Of a stretch of DNA of 64,000 nucleotides, positions 1 through 11,600 are shown one piece after another (the first letter of the stretch is position 1; every line of letters starts with the position of its first letter). The position numbers and the translations under genes are program-made. This DNA is from Membranipora membranacea (taxonomy: Eukaryota; Bryozoa; Gymnolaemata; Cheilostomatida; Membraniporidae). The notes below the pieces were generated by a model, which searched no databases, was not told the DNA's origin, and saw only the letters and a program-made list of their open reading frames with translations. The stretch is from contig OU612067.1 of assembly GCA_914767715.1 (NCBI GenBank), positions 17,737,001-17,801,000 of the forward strand, given 5' to 3'.

Positions 1-477
1 CTTATACAAATAAACTCAGACTCTATGATATGTAGCATTAAATATACAGAGACTGCTATTCTAACTGCTAAAAGTCTCTGTTCTGGTTTTTCAAAGATTG
101 GCTTTCTTGTTTTCACCTAAAATCGGAGCCACAGAGCCAACTCCTAAGTGACAACTAGATCATTACATTACATAGACATGGATAGACTAGTAGAACTGTA
201 GAAAGATAAAACCTACGGACAAGAAAGGATCTACCTGTAGTGTAGAGATATACATTTATCAAATCAAAAGCAACAGATAAGAATGTACAAGACATTGAGT
301 TGGGAGTCATGTTTATATAGGAATATTCTGTAATCTACACTAGTGATCAGTTTTGATGCCTATAGCAGCTGCACCCCAATTCCGATCAGAAATGTGGTTG
401 ATAGTGATATGCTACTACAATCATGCCGGTTAACGTTGAGTACTTAAACTAGCTGGTGGCTAGTTTCGAAGTTCAGT

Positions 478-1825
478 ATATTCGGGGGGCCGTCGGACAG
501 GGGGCAAAGTCTGGGGGCTCAGACTAATTCGGTACACATTAACACAACAATAAATGTTAGAGTTTATTCTACTCGCTCAAGCATTGTCCAGGTCGGGTTA
601 GTAGAATTCAATTATCAACCATTGCTTAACCTGATGTGATTGGTAACGGAATGGTACTACCATCAACCCCTCTGTGACCTATGTTGAGTTTGAGCACATA
701 AAACTAGCCAACGAGTTATTATTTATATTTATTTGCGGCATTTGTTAAAGTCATATTATATAGGCTAGTCGATTGATAAGTGATATAGGTGAGCTTACAT
801 GATTGTTGTAAATATATTGTCCTGGCTCCACACATCGGCCTCAAATACGACCCAATATTATTTAGCAATTGTAATCCTTATGCCAGTTTTTGAGTTTTTA
901 ATATAAAACAAATGTCAAATTTGTACTGGAAGATGTTCATCTTAATTTCGAGAGTTTTCTGCTTCAGAACATATGAACAAGAGAAAACTTATATCCTTCT
1001 TAAAGTACATGAAAAGAGTTATATTCCATTTTCAAAAGTACACGGGGACCTTGCTCTTAAAAATTTAAATTTTAACCCAAAATAGTACAAGATACCTTAC
1101 TTCGAAAATTATAGCCGTCATATGTCACATTTCTTTGGAACAGTATCAAAAATAATTGCATAACAATGTATACCAATTTAAAGGCAATTTTAGGATAGCT
1201 ATATTCTGATATATTGGTGAAATGATCGGTAATCTGTCAAGGCACATGGATTAATGTAAAATTTGTTCTGCTCAAATTACACAAGATTAGGTGTTAATGA
1301 GTGACTGACCTCAGTGTGTGGATCTGGAGTGGCAAGCACTGCATGAGATTGTAGTTGATAGTTGCAGTGGATTGTATACGATACATACTGGTGGATACTA
1401 TTTGGTGGCGCTGAAATAAAAATTCAGGAGTCTATCATGGATTGAGCATGGAATGGACAAATTGTTCTTAGTGTCTTTTAGTTAGTCCGTAGCATGCAAT
1501 CCCATAACTTGGGAACCCCTTTGATCCATTTAGTAGTTTATATTGTGTGATCAAGGTCCAAATTATAGCCATAAGTAATAATAGTTTTTGTCATAATTGT
1601 CGTTTTCTGGTATGATATCGAGCAGCATAGACGCTGACCGAGTTTTAATACATGCACACTGGTATTAAACTTGTGAGGATGTGGTTCAATGCTGGTTGAA
1701 GAGGCAACATTTAAATTATATTCAAGTATCTAAATCCATAAGAAGTGGTCATAGAATCAGCACTGGGTACCACCTAGCCTGAGCCCCCGAGACTCATGCC
1801 CCAGTCCGACGGACCCCCCTCGACC
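478..1825. mobile_element. Non-autonomous DNA transposon with GC-rich terminal inverted repeats
   Basis: A terminus of about 43 bp beginning GGGGGGCCGTCGGACAGGGG lies at about 484-526. Its imperfect reverse complement lies at about 1775-1820. A third copy of the same terminus, without a partner, occurs near 21594-21645. The interior has no transposase-like frame. I could not define a clean target-site duplication, so the exact ends are approximate. The superfamily is unknown. Confidence 0.5.
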
Positions 1826-2152
1826 AAAGAGCATGGGTAGCGCAGCGAAATATTCGAATTGTAAACTTTTGTCTATAGGGTGAGTGAGGTTATACATTAA
1901 TGTCAAATTGTAATGGACATAGACCTGATCACAAGCTTCATAGACATACGATGGAACGGGATGGATGGAATTTGGAAATTTTCCAGGAACAGTTTTTTCC
2001 ATGGAAACCTATCAGGTACCAGGACCATGTTGGAATATTTTACAACATTGAGAACACAGCAACAAGATATGAATGTAAATATAGATCTTGTCTTAGGATA
2101 CGATTTTCTCTGACATAACTTATTATTGCACAGTGCCGTAGTCAAGGAAAAT

Positions 2153-2347
2153 AGTAGGGGGGGGGGGCGAAAATCCTTGAGGGTGAGCAGCAACACCAGA
2201 TGGGGTATTGAGGGCTCCTCCTCTGTGGTCTTCAAACTGTTATAAATAGCATATAAAAGACCTAAACAAAGTGATTCTCTTGACACGGAATAACCAATTA
2301 TAGCGTTTTAGACCACTCTATCAAACATTCTAGGGGAGGCAGTGCCT
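2153..2347 (+). repeat. Dispersed ~200-bp repeat R1, copy 1
   Basis: This segment matches, in inverse orientation, the sequences at about 22026-22235 and 33362-33547. Shared landmarks are a block around CATTCTAGGGGAGGCA and a block around GGGTATTG/AACACCAGAT. The two other copies belong to the 22-40 kb segmental duplication; this one is independent and more diverged. Both ends carry a related AGGGGAGGC motif, suggesting a small transposon. Confidence 0.55.
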
Positions 2348-2658
2348 TCCTCCCTCCCCTGGATATATGGGCCTGTTGCAGGCAGAGGACGGATCTTGAC
2401 AGTTTACCAAACATTCATCATGACATTGACAGATCACCTTCTCCTCACCATATGGTACCAGATTAAACTGCCCATCACGTAATTGCGTTTTATGATCTAA
2501 TAAATTGTTATAGCCCTTTCTTGGTATGGTGGTACAGAATTTGGCAAAAAAAGTAAATTTCTCCCTTTTCCAATTGAAGCAGTTCTTCCTCTTACGCTAC
2601 AGTTACGGATTTGGAACCAATACAGAGGTTCAATTTCTGATTATTAGTTGTTGTTTTT

Positions 2659-2783
2659 AGTTTTGAAGTAGTTTAAAGTGCTCAAATGGTGCAAGATGCT
2701 GGTAGAGGCATTTCATTATCATGATAATGAAATGCCTCTACCAGCATCTTGCACCGTTTGAGCACTTAAACTAGTTTTGAAGT
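2659..2783. mobile_element. Palindromic miniature element P1, copy 1, with 11-bp target duplication
   Basis: The body at 2670-2772 is an almost perfect 103-bp palindrome. Its arms begin AGTTTAAAGTGCTCAAA and close at about 2721. It is flanked on both sides by the direct repeat AGTTTTGAAGT (2659-2669 and 2773-2783), as expected of a transposition target duplication. It has no coding capacity. Related elements lie at 3404-3557, 7591-7666 and 57829-57974. Confidence 0.7.
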
Positions 2784-3403
2784 TGTTTTTTTGCCATTTT
2801 TCAAAATCCACCTGAATTACTAGGTTTAATTGTAATGGAGAAATTTAAAAAAAAAAAGTTCTGTCTCTTTGGTGTCCTGCAATTATTATGGCGATAAAAG
2901 TCAATTTTGGCTTTACGAGAGAGCGTAGCGTTGTTATTGGTTTTAATGCGTGAGTGTATAGTGGATGGTCATTTTCATTTCATGCGATATTTTGGTAGTT
3001 GAATCATTCGTCATAATCTTCTGCCTCTGGTTGAATAATGCAAGTTACTACTTTATTTTTAGCCGATCAAAGTCACACACGCGACAAATAAGACCATGCC
3101 ATCAAAAAGAAAATAATAGAAAAAGAATCAAGAGAATCTTACAATTTCTCTTGATTCTTTTGTAGGCCCTATTTCATGTTGTTGCAGAATATTGAGTTGC
3201 ACAACATTGCATTTGAGTCTTTGAGAATAAGGTTGGATGAAATGGACAAAATTAATTACAAGACGAACGGTAAAAATAATGATTGGATTTGGGTCTTATT
3301 AACCCATTCAGATCAAACACATTGGCTACGTTGATGATGGTAGTGTTTCAATACAGATTTTCAGACACAATCAGCATAGATTGGCAAGACAGTCTAGTGT
3401 GTA

Positions 3404-3557
3404 TTCTAAGTGCTCAGACATGTGAAAGTGCGAATTTGTGATTTTACAATAATTGTAAAATCACAAATTCGTACTTTCACATAATTATTATCGTTTAAAT
3501 ATTTGATATTGTAATGCTACAACCTCGTACTTGCAAACCATCTGAGTATTTAAACTA
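3404..3557. mobile_element. Palindromic miniature element P1 family, copy 2
   Basis: The termini CTAAGTGCTCAGACA (from 3406) and TCTGAGTATTTAAACT (3541-3556) match the P1 termini in inverted orientation. Near the left end is a strong hairpin with roughly 30-bp arms (3421-3450 and 3451-3482) rich in AATTTGTGATTTTACAAT. No clear target duplication was seen, so the ends are approximate. Confidence 0.5.
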
Positions 3558-3726
3558 GCCAAGTGGCAGGAGTTTGTCCCAAACTCCCTGGACTAGCTAG
3601 CTAGTAGCCTGTCAGTACAGGATAGCTTGCTAAATAAGCCTATATATTAAGAACATCGTCCTTTTACTACAATAGGGTAGATAACTCCTAAATTCATATC
3701 CCTTTTGTGCATAATGGAATTGCTAT

Positions 3727-3924
3727 ATGTGTAGTCTAGGTTTTTCCAGGAAAGTCAAAGAAGGCTTTCCCATAAGAAGACCTATATTATCAATCTTTCA
3801 AATCATTGGAACCACGGCAAGAAGCAATGCTCTGCAACTTTTTCTTCAGCTAGACAAATATCTGCAAAGAACAGGCCAGCATAGAGCTCCCTTCAAAGAC
3901 CCAACAATTCATTACTCTGTGTAG
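3727..3924 (+). other. Short open frame just upstream of PYCR, unassigned
   Basis: A 65-codon frame ends at the TAG at 3922-3924, 21 bp before the PYCR start codon. The peptide includes IIGTTARSNALQLFLQLDKY and has a balanced composition. A splice-acceptor-like TTTTTCCAG lies at 3740-3748, so this could be a terminal exon of another small gene, a 5'-leader upstream ORF, or chance. I do not recognise a family. Confidence 0.2.
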
Positions 3925-3945
3925 CTGCCGACCTTAGCTGCAAGA

Positions 3946-6900
3946 ATGTCTTCATCACTGGATAACCTCAAGATTGGATTCATTGCGTCAGGGAAAATGC
4001 CTCAAGCAATAATAAAGGGCATTCTTGGTTCAGGTTTGTTGTGCATGGATTTTTTTACCAAAGTTTTCACATCACTACTCTGACATTGTTATCTATCATA
4101 ATGCATGGAATAGACTAACTTGTGGAAATTGGTTTTAAAAAGGAGTATCAGGAGATTTTTCTCTGGTTTTATTTAGCTCATGATGGGCAAGGGATCCTGA
4201 AGCCATACCTGACAAGTCTCCCTTTTTGGAAGGGAGCCTCCCAGTTTTTAGGGGTATTTTCCACCTCCTCCCTATCTCCCTTTTTTCATCTTCCTTCACC
4301 CAGAAGACTTTCTAAGCTATTTTCCTACACCCACAGTACATATACCTAGATATAATTGCCTATTAACATACTTTCTCTCCTCATTCGGATAAAGTGCAAC
4401 AATATAATTTGTAAAATTAGGCATTTCATAATATGAACGCTCTAGTTTTGGCTTAAAATAAATGACATCTAGGGCCAAATTACACCTTCACTGCGGGACG
4501 CGCAGAGCGGTGCTCCGGGACGGGAGTTTGTCCACGGAGACCTCCTGATTTTTGGGTCTACCAACTTGTCATGTATGCCTGAAGCTGGCATGCATACACT
4601 CTCACTTTGCCTATGTTCTGTAACTGTATCAACCATAAAACCACCCCTGCATGCCTAGTGTCATTCATTCTTATACTTTTTATACTTAGTTGTATACATC
4701 AATGAGAATCCTCTGTTTGGAGAGTTTTCGGTGGTATGTTCCTTGCCTAGTCCCCTTCAGTCAGTTCCATTCTCTCTGCTTCAAATAAGAGCCTTGCCTC
4801 TCCGTGTCATTACTAAGATAATTGCCATATCTATTATAGGTATGGTTAAACCATCACAGGTGACAATGAGCGACCCAAACTTCAACCAGAAACACATCAT
4901 TGAGGTAAGATGCTACCATCAGCCAAGATCAGTATTCCGGAATTTTTTCAAAATCTGTAACATTGAGTTGTTGCGCTCTGGTTATATAATGTCGACTCTT
5001 TTTGGCCAAGAAAAGGCTGACAAGTAGCCTGTATGGTTATTGTTAAATCAATGAACTCCCTCTTCATTGGTTAAATGGCACAGCAGGATGTCTTCAGTGC
5101 GGGAGGGAAGTTTTATAGGCCAGAACAGTAGATATTTGAAGGTGGCTGAAGAATTCTGGTTTGTAACTGTTACCTACATATCAATGCTCCTGCTGTGCAA
5201 CCACCCTGATGCTGATGGTCCTTCAATCTTTTTCCATAAGTTTTGATGTGATAGAGAGTTATCTGATTGGTTGAGGCATGTAAGAATTGATCATTGTGTA
5301 TTTAGATAGAATGATCGCATGAATAGCTCCATATCTCACCAATGAGTTTAGTTCATTCCTCTCACTCAACAACATGATAGCAATGTCAATATGTGCCCTC
5401 CATTGTTATTATTGTGGATATGGAGAAAATTTAGGTTCTCATTTGATCCCTCTTTCGTTTCCGTACCGAACCGTTTACAGATTATTGCTCATTATCGCTT
5501 CATTGTAGCCACTCGGAGTCAACATTACCAAAGATAATAAAGTAGTAGTAGATAACTCCACGCTGGTGTTTGTTGGTGTAAAGCCTCATCTTGTCAGAGG
5601 AGCACTGAGAGAAATAAAACACAAAGTCACATCCAACCACATCATAGTGTCCATAGCAGCTGGAATCTCAATCGAGGCACTGGAATCGGTATGGGAATAT
5701 GCAGTTATCTGTAAACCAATAATTTGCTGTATTGTAATAAAAAGTTGACATGAATGTATCTAATTTAAGCTCTCCTGGCATCATAGTATTTGGGAGAGAA
5801 TCCGGAGTGAAAATCATTGTAGCCCTGAATAAGTTTTTGTGTTGGGTTTTACATATTTATAGATGTAGGTATAGATATAGATAGTAGTATGTCAAGCAAG
5901 CAGACCAAGTCAAGATATTGTGGTGAAAAGAATGAGAAAAAGCTCGTTTCTAGCTGAGGTCCTGTGTATTTGTACAGCGGTCTTAGGACATAAAAAATTG
6001 CACATCAGTAGTTTTTTCATGTCGACAGAGATTGTACATGTAAACCAGATATATAACCTAATTCTCTTGTTGATGGCTTTCAATAATGGGAATGAGTAAG
6101 ATTTTCATTATATTTTGGTTTTGGTATACTTTTTCCTGTTTATTATTGCACATCGGGGAGACCATCTAAGGATGATGGTGATTGCAAATGAATATATATA
6201 TATACATAAATGATTTCAGGAGCTGCCAGCAGGTACAAGAGTCATCAGAGTGATGCCCAACACACCAGCTCTGGTCCAGTGTGGAGCATCTGTGTATGTG
6301 TTAGGTAGTCACTGTAAGCCTGAGGATGGTCCTGTAGTGAAGGCCCTGTGTGAGACATTCGGTGTGGTACAGGAAATACCTGAGAGATTGATGGAAGCTT
6401 GTATCGGTGTGATGGGAAGTGGTCCAGCGTATGTAAGTAATACAAGTACCAGCTTATCTCTGTCCCTGAATGTGTACTTGGTTCTGTTGGTGGAGAATAT
6501 TAAGTACCATATATACTGATAATAAGACCTATTTATTTGCAAATCTGCTCTATGCACTGTCCTAGAAATCTTGTGTCATTCATGGGAAACTTTTACAAAT
6601 TTTTGTAGACAGTTAATGTTTTATACAAAGAGTTGACTTATCCTATATCGGATAATATGCAGAGAGTATGATGATCACTCACTTGAAGGTTGAGGTCAGA
6701 TTTGTCTTTTCTTTTTACGTTACACTGAAATACTGTAGATGTATGTCGCGATAGAAGCGCTCGCAGATGGAGGTGTAAAGATGGGATTACCCAGACCGAT
6801 GGCTTTAAAGCTTGCTTCACAAATGGTTATGGTAGGTCACTATCTGTGGGTGGCAAACTAAGAGATTAGCATGGTGATTTTAGAGAGTAGTGACATCCAT

Positions 6901-7387
6901 GATTGAAATGTGATCATTGCTACTCTTTACAACCACTGATATAAGACCCTTTATTTTCATAAGTCATAAATATTATAAGAGATAAAAACTCTCCCTACTG
7001 CATAGTTTGAGATTTGGTTAAGGTATGCTGTTCATGTTTATAAAAAATAGCATTTTATAACACAAAGGTTGAGGCGCTACATATATTAATGCATCACCTA
7101 TTTTGTGTATGTGATGGATTGCACTCATCAATCAATATTATAATTTATTATTATTATTTTAATAAACTTTGTAGGGTTCTGGTAAGATGGTGCTAGAGTC
7201 TGGAGAACACCCGGGACAACTGAAGGACAATGTATGCTCTCCCGGAGGTACGACTATATGTGCAGTGGCTGAGCTAGAACAGAGGGGATTCAGATCTGCA
7301 TTAATACATGCTGTTGAGTCTGCTGCCAACAGATCACTAGAACTTGGTGCTATAGATAAAAAAGCTGCCGAAGCAGAGAAAAAATGA
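3946..7387 (+). CDS. PYCR3: Pyrroline-5-carboxylate reductase, PYCR3-like (six exons, 283 aa)
   Basis: This enzyme catalyses the last step of proline synthesis, NAD(P)H-dependent reduction of 1-pyrroline-5-carboxylate to L-proline. Exons are 3946-4033, 4840-4904, 5509-5688, 6220-6432, 6739-6831 and 7175-7387. All junctions are GT-AG, phases agree, and the total of 852 nt ends in TGA. The N-terminal Rossmann fold spans about residues 8-170, with VGVKPH and SIAAGIS segments. The helical dimerisation domain follows, with [20 protein letters not shown] and the family signature around [17 protein letters not shown]. The C-terminus stops soon after the last helix, as in the short PYCR3/PYCRL type rather than the longer mitochondrial PYCR1/2. 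No obvious mitochondrial targeting peptide is visible, so a cytosolic location is inferred. The nucleotide-binding turn reads FIASGKMP where the family usually has FIGAGxMA. Family assignment is firm; the paralogue assignment is tentative. Confidence 0.93.
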
Positions 7388-8665
7388 AATGTTACATGTT
7401 GTATAGTGCATTTTTACTGTGCAAATATATGACGAAAAAATGTTCCTTTCAACAGTGATCAATTCCTACAAATTTTAGCCCCTTATAGAAAAGCCGCCAA
7501 TTTGATTTAATTCACTGTTGTAAAAACAGACGACCTACAAGGTCAGAATCAAAATTCACAGATGGATCAGTGCTAGTATCTTACAGCTATCTCAAGTGCT
7601 CAGACGAGTGATTGTGTTTTGATAATTTAATGCCACAAACTCAAATGCAGCAGTCTGAGCACTAAGATTAAGTAATCGCCACAAAAAACTGTCCCTAGAT
7701 AGATTGTGATTACTATATACATAAAAGAACTCGATTTTACAGTTCTATAGCAAATAAGAGTTTTCTTCTCATGTGTTGAGGGAAGATAACATACAACTTG
7801 ATAACTAAAACCAGCGAGTTTTTGTCTCAAACTCCCTGCTAAAATGATCTACCGTTCAACACCAATTTCTCTCTCACATGAACATTGATTATGTCCCCAA
7901 CCCGCTGAGAACACTCTTTGACCCTCTCCCATCCTGAGACAATAAGTAAACACATTTATTGCAATCAAGTATGTTATTTACTGTACAAAACTGTTTTATT
8001 TGATGAATGTATCATGAAGAGTGCCACTGCAGCATATAAATATGGACAAAACTATTCCTTGATGCTGTTATGTACAAAAAAAAAGACAGAAGGTGATAAA
8101 AATGATAGACTGTACAATACTTCCGATAAGAAATAAATGTTTAGAAATGCAGGTGATGCAGAGGTATAAAATTGTATTGAAATTGAAAACCGTAGTTGAA
8201 CCACAAGAAGAAATCTATTAATGACTATGTGTTGTTGGTGTATTCACAAAAAAAAACTAATAACATCATCAATCAAATAAACATGCAGAAAGTTTGGAGA
8301 ACATGAAACCAACCAGAGAAAAGAGAGAGAAAAAGCTACATATTAAATTATTCAATACATTGGTACATTGGAAATTAATAATACTTCATAAAAACATCAG
8401 AAATACAATTTTTTACACAGGGATAGTATGTGAGGTTGTACGCTGGGTTGGCTGGATGTTTTGTTGTATCATATCACCAAATTATTTTGTCTGATACCTG
8501 GTTGAAATGTAGCAGGTGAAAGTGCTGTTTACATTGCTACTCAAACCAAGTCCTTTCTTGAACTACTGTATCGATTGTTTTTCAAATCTAGACTAGACTT
8601 ACATCGTAGCTGTAAGTCTTAACCAAGTCCTAACTTTTCCATCAGTTTACATTTCTATCTTCTGT
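7388..8665. other. Convergent intergenic region between PYCR and RAD21
   Basis: The two genes face each other across about 1.3 kb, which must contain both 3' UTRs. AATAAA-type sequences occur on the plus strand near 8133 and 8275. A P1-type palindromic element lies at 7591-7666. No protein-like frame was recognised; the short open frames here are AT-rich and unstructured. Confidence 0.5.
7591..7666. mobile_element. P1-family miniature element, copy 3 (short)
   Basis: Inverted termini AAGTGCTCAGAC (7594-7605) and GTCTGAGCACTAA (7653-7665) enclose only about 47 bp. They match the P1 family termini. The element is shorter than the 103- and 146-bp copies and its target duplication is not evident. 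It lies in the presumed 3' UTR or downstream region of PYCR. Confidence 0.45.
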
Positions 8666-11600
8666 CTATGCAGTTGCTCTGGCGAAGTTGCTACCCCTGC
8701 TCATCATGATATCAGCGAATGGTTCGCTCTGCTCTACGCTGACCATGTTATGTTTCTGTAGTACTAGACATGTGTAGAATTTCGCTGCTGCCTGTTTTCT
8801 GTTGTGGTTCCGTTTTATCATATCGAGCAGACTAACGTCGTCTCCCTTGTCAAAGTGACGCTGAAGTGTAGTAAGCATAGCATGTGTACGTCTATTCAAT
8901 ATCTTATCCTCGACCTCGTCTCCTGTGCTCTCTTCGGCCACGATCGTATTTTCCTGCGAAAACAAGACAAAGACCATGTCAACACTAAGCTGTACTGCGG
9001 AGGATCGAGTTAAACCAACCATGCCAGCATGCCATAATCACACTGGAACATAGTGATCATGAACTGATCATTCAACCCGATCGATGATTCATTAGATAAT
9101 GTAACAAATGTTTTCCATGTGTTGTTACATTGCACCTTTTGATGCCCTATCAAGTTGTAGCATCAACACTTTTGCAAGCTCTAGAAATCTATATTTTGTA
9201 ATGCTACGCTGTGCCATTTTCGGTTTTATTTAAGGATTTGGACAGCCTTAAAAACTAACATCTCCAATTCAATTGATAATGCATGTCCTCCAACTACCTT
9301 ACCATGCACTCCAATGTATGATACATGTATACGTAAAAAGGATGGGTTATTGTATTATAGATCATAGCTTGTTTGATCCATCTAGAGTAAGTTTGATCCA
9401 GTTTGCTCTCCTCCCACTGTTGCTGTTGATCAGTAGGGAGAAGCAACTCCTAATGCACGCAATCTGGCCCACTCCGATTCTACTCATGAGCAACCCAACC
9501 CCAAATGCTTTGTGATTGGATCAAGCCTTGACTGTACCCACACTGACATCGAGACATCAACATATTTTATTGAACACAGGATGTCAGACCAAATACCTTG
9601 TGATGTTCCTACTACCAAATGAATTATTTCACTCTCTATCGATCAGAGATATACATGCAATAGTATATCACGTGATCAGTATAGACTGTGTACCTGTTCC
9701 TCAAGCGTAGGAGCCTCCATCTCATCAGCACTATCTATCTCCTCCTCCGCGGTCACAGAGTTATTACTATTCCGACTCTTATCGTTTTTACTGGTCGCCT
9801 TGTCAGCTTTACCCTCCACTGTTTTACTGGTTCTATCAAGTTTCTGTCTCTTCCTGCCAACAAAAAGAGATTATGTACCAGTGTGAATGGTGTGTCTGGT
9901 GTGAAATAGTACAGTAAAAACCCTGATAATATGAAAAAGTTTGGAACAAGTATGACGAAAATCTGTAAAAAATGGATTCAGTCTGTTAGTTAACCAGACT
10001 ATAAAATGGTAAATCTGGTAATGAAATGAGTGAGGTAGCCCATCTGACATAATAATAACGTTACTGTCCATCTAATCAGATGATAACTGCACCAAGGAGC
10101 GTGCTAGAAAGAGGTTTTTATAGTAACAACTAGGTTTCCAAGTCATTAGTGCCACTTTTTAACCACTGACAGCTTTAACCCAGTGTGAAGCATAGAGCTA
10201 CAAGGCCGGAGCTACGGTGGTTGAGCCACTCTGATAAGTTCTAAATCACCCACTCAATAATAGCAAACACTTAAAATACAATATGATAATATAATAAACA
10301 ATAAACAAACCTGGGCGTCTCTTCAACCTGTTCCTCTTCTTCTTCTTCGGGTATCTGTTGTTGTGTGGGTTCTTCAGGGGGCATATCATCTAGGGTAGGG
10401 AGCTCTTCAGGTATTGTGTCGTTAGCCACAACCTCCGAGACATCCGGTACTGGTGGCAAGGCTATAAAAAAACACAGACCCTTGAGAAAAAGATATTATA
10501 AGAAAATTTACATGAATCCATTTGAGAGTCATCCTCCACTTTTTCAATTTTATGCTGACAGCATCCTGAACCTGAGTGAACATTTGCATTAGGTAAGTGG
10601 TTATTTCAGTCATGGATCAGGCCATAGCAACATTTATATCGGGAAAGTCATGAGCACAAAAATACAGCTAGAAATTTAGAAAAAATGATAATTGTCACTA
10701 CCTAGCACAAATCATCAGCTCTGATAGGCTAGGTCTATGGTTGGATAATGGGGTATCAGAGTCAAACAGCTGATCACTAACATTGCATGATGACTTACCA
10801 AACTCTGAGTCATCAGCGGCGGTCTGATTACGCTCCTCTTCAGTCGCCTCAGGACTTCGGCCTCTCTTTGATTTCCTATCATCATCATCATTCATAGTGT
10901 TAGCTGAGGCTACCACTGCCAGGTTACGTGTAAATAACTACCGATAACAATAGGAACACACATTGAGAATATTATATATATATATATATATATATGACTA
11001 TGGTTTTTGGTAGTGTCAGGATTGTGCCATATAACCACCTGAAGAAGTGGAGCAGAATGTCAGAAATGTCTTTTGACTATCGCGGTGAATGTTTTGATGA
11101 TGTTGATAGAAAACAAAAAGATCATCACAGTTAATAATACAGACTTGATCAACCCATCATCATTAATATTTTGATTATAACCTCATTTTGTTAAAGACAC
11201 TGACAAGTTTGAGTTGTCTGCTCGTGTAAGTAAATGACGCAAGGCTACCCGATTCACAATTCCATTCACAGCATTTAGAAGTGAATTTATCAGATTTCAT
11301 ATCTATACCAAGCACCCACCTTTTGTAGTACTTTACAGGGCATGTTACGTCCAGAATTTGTGAATAATTTGTCTACTGATCCGCTATCCTTCCACAACAT
11401 AAGCTTCAACGTGGGCGGGGCTAGATCCAAGGTCGTCACAATGTCATTGGTCTGTATAAGCTGCTCCTTCATAGACTGTGAGTCGATTCCTTTCTGCTCA
11501 TCAACCAAAAGCTTCCTTCGACGCTTTGGTCGCCTGTCCACTGATATGCCGCTTACACCTTCAAATATATATATTATGTATGATGTATCAAATGAAGACC

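Larger units (their letters stand above)
1..3726. other. Repeat-rich intergenic region with no recognised host gene
   Basis: No reading frame here looks like a conserved protein, and the open frames are short and overlap repeats. The stretch holds a 1.35-kb element with GC-rich inverted termini (478-1825), a 200-bp dispersed repeat (about 2153-2347) and two palindromic elements (2670-2772 and 3404-3557), listed separately. The remaining sequence is AT-rich and featureless to my reading. Confidence 0.6.

Noticed and set aside
10701-10916. RAD21 exon starting at the acceptor after CCTGGCAG
   Set aside because: Phase would not match the preceding exon. The acceptor at 10938-10939 gives phase 0 and restores the conserved LFTR.
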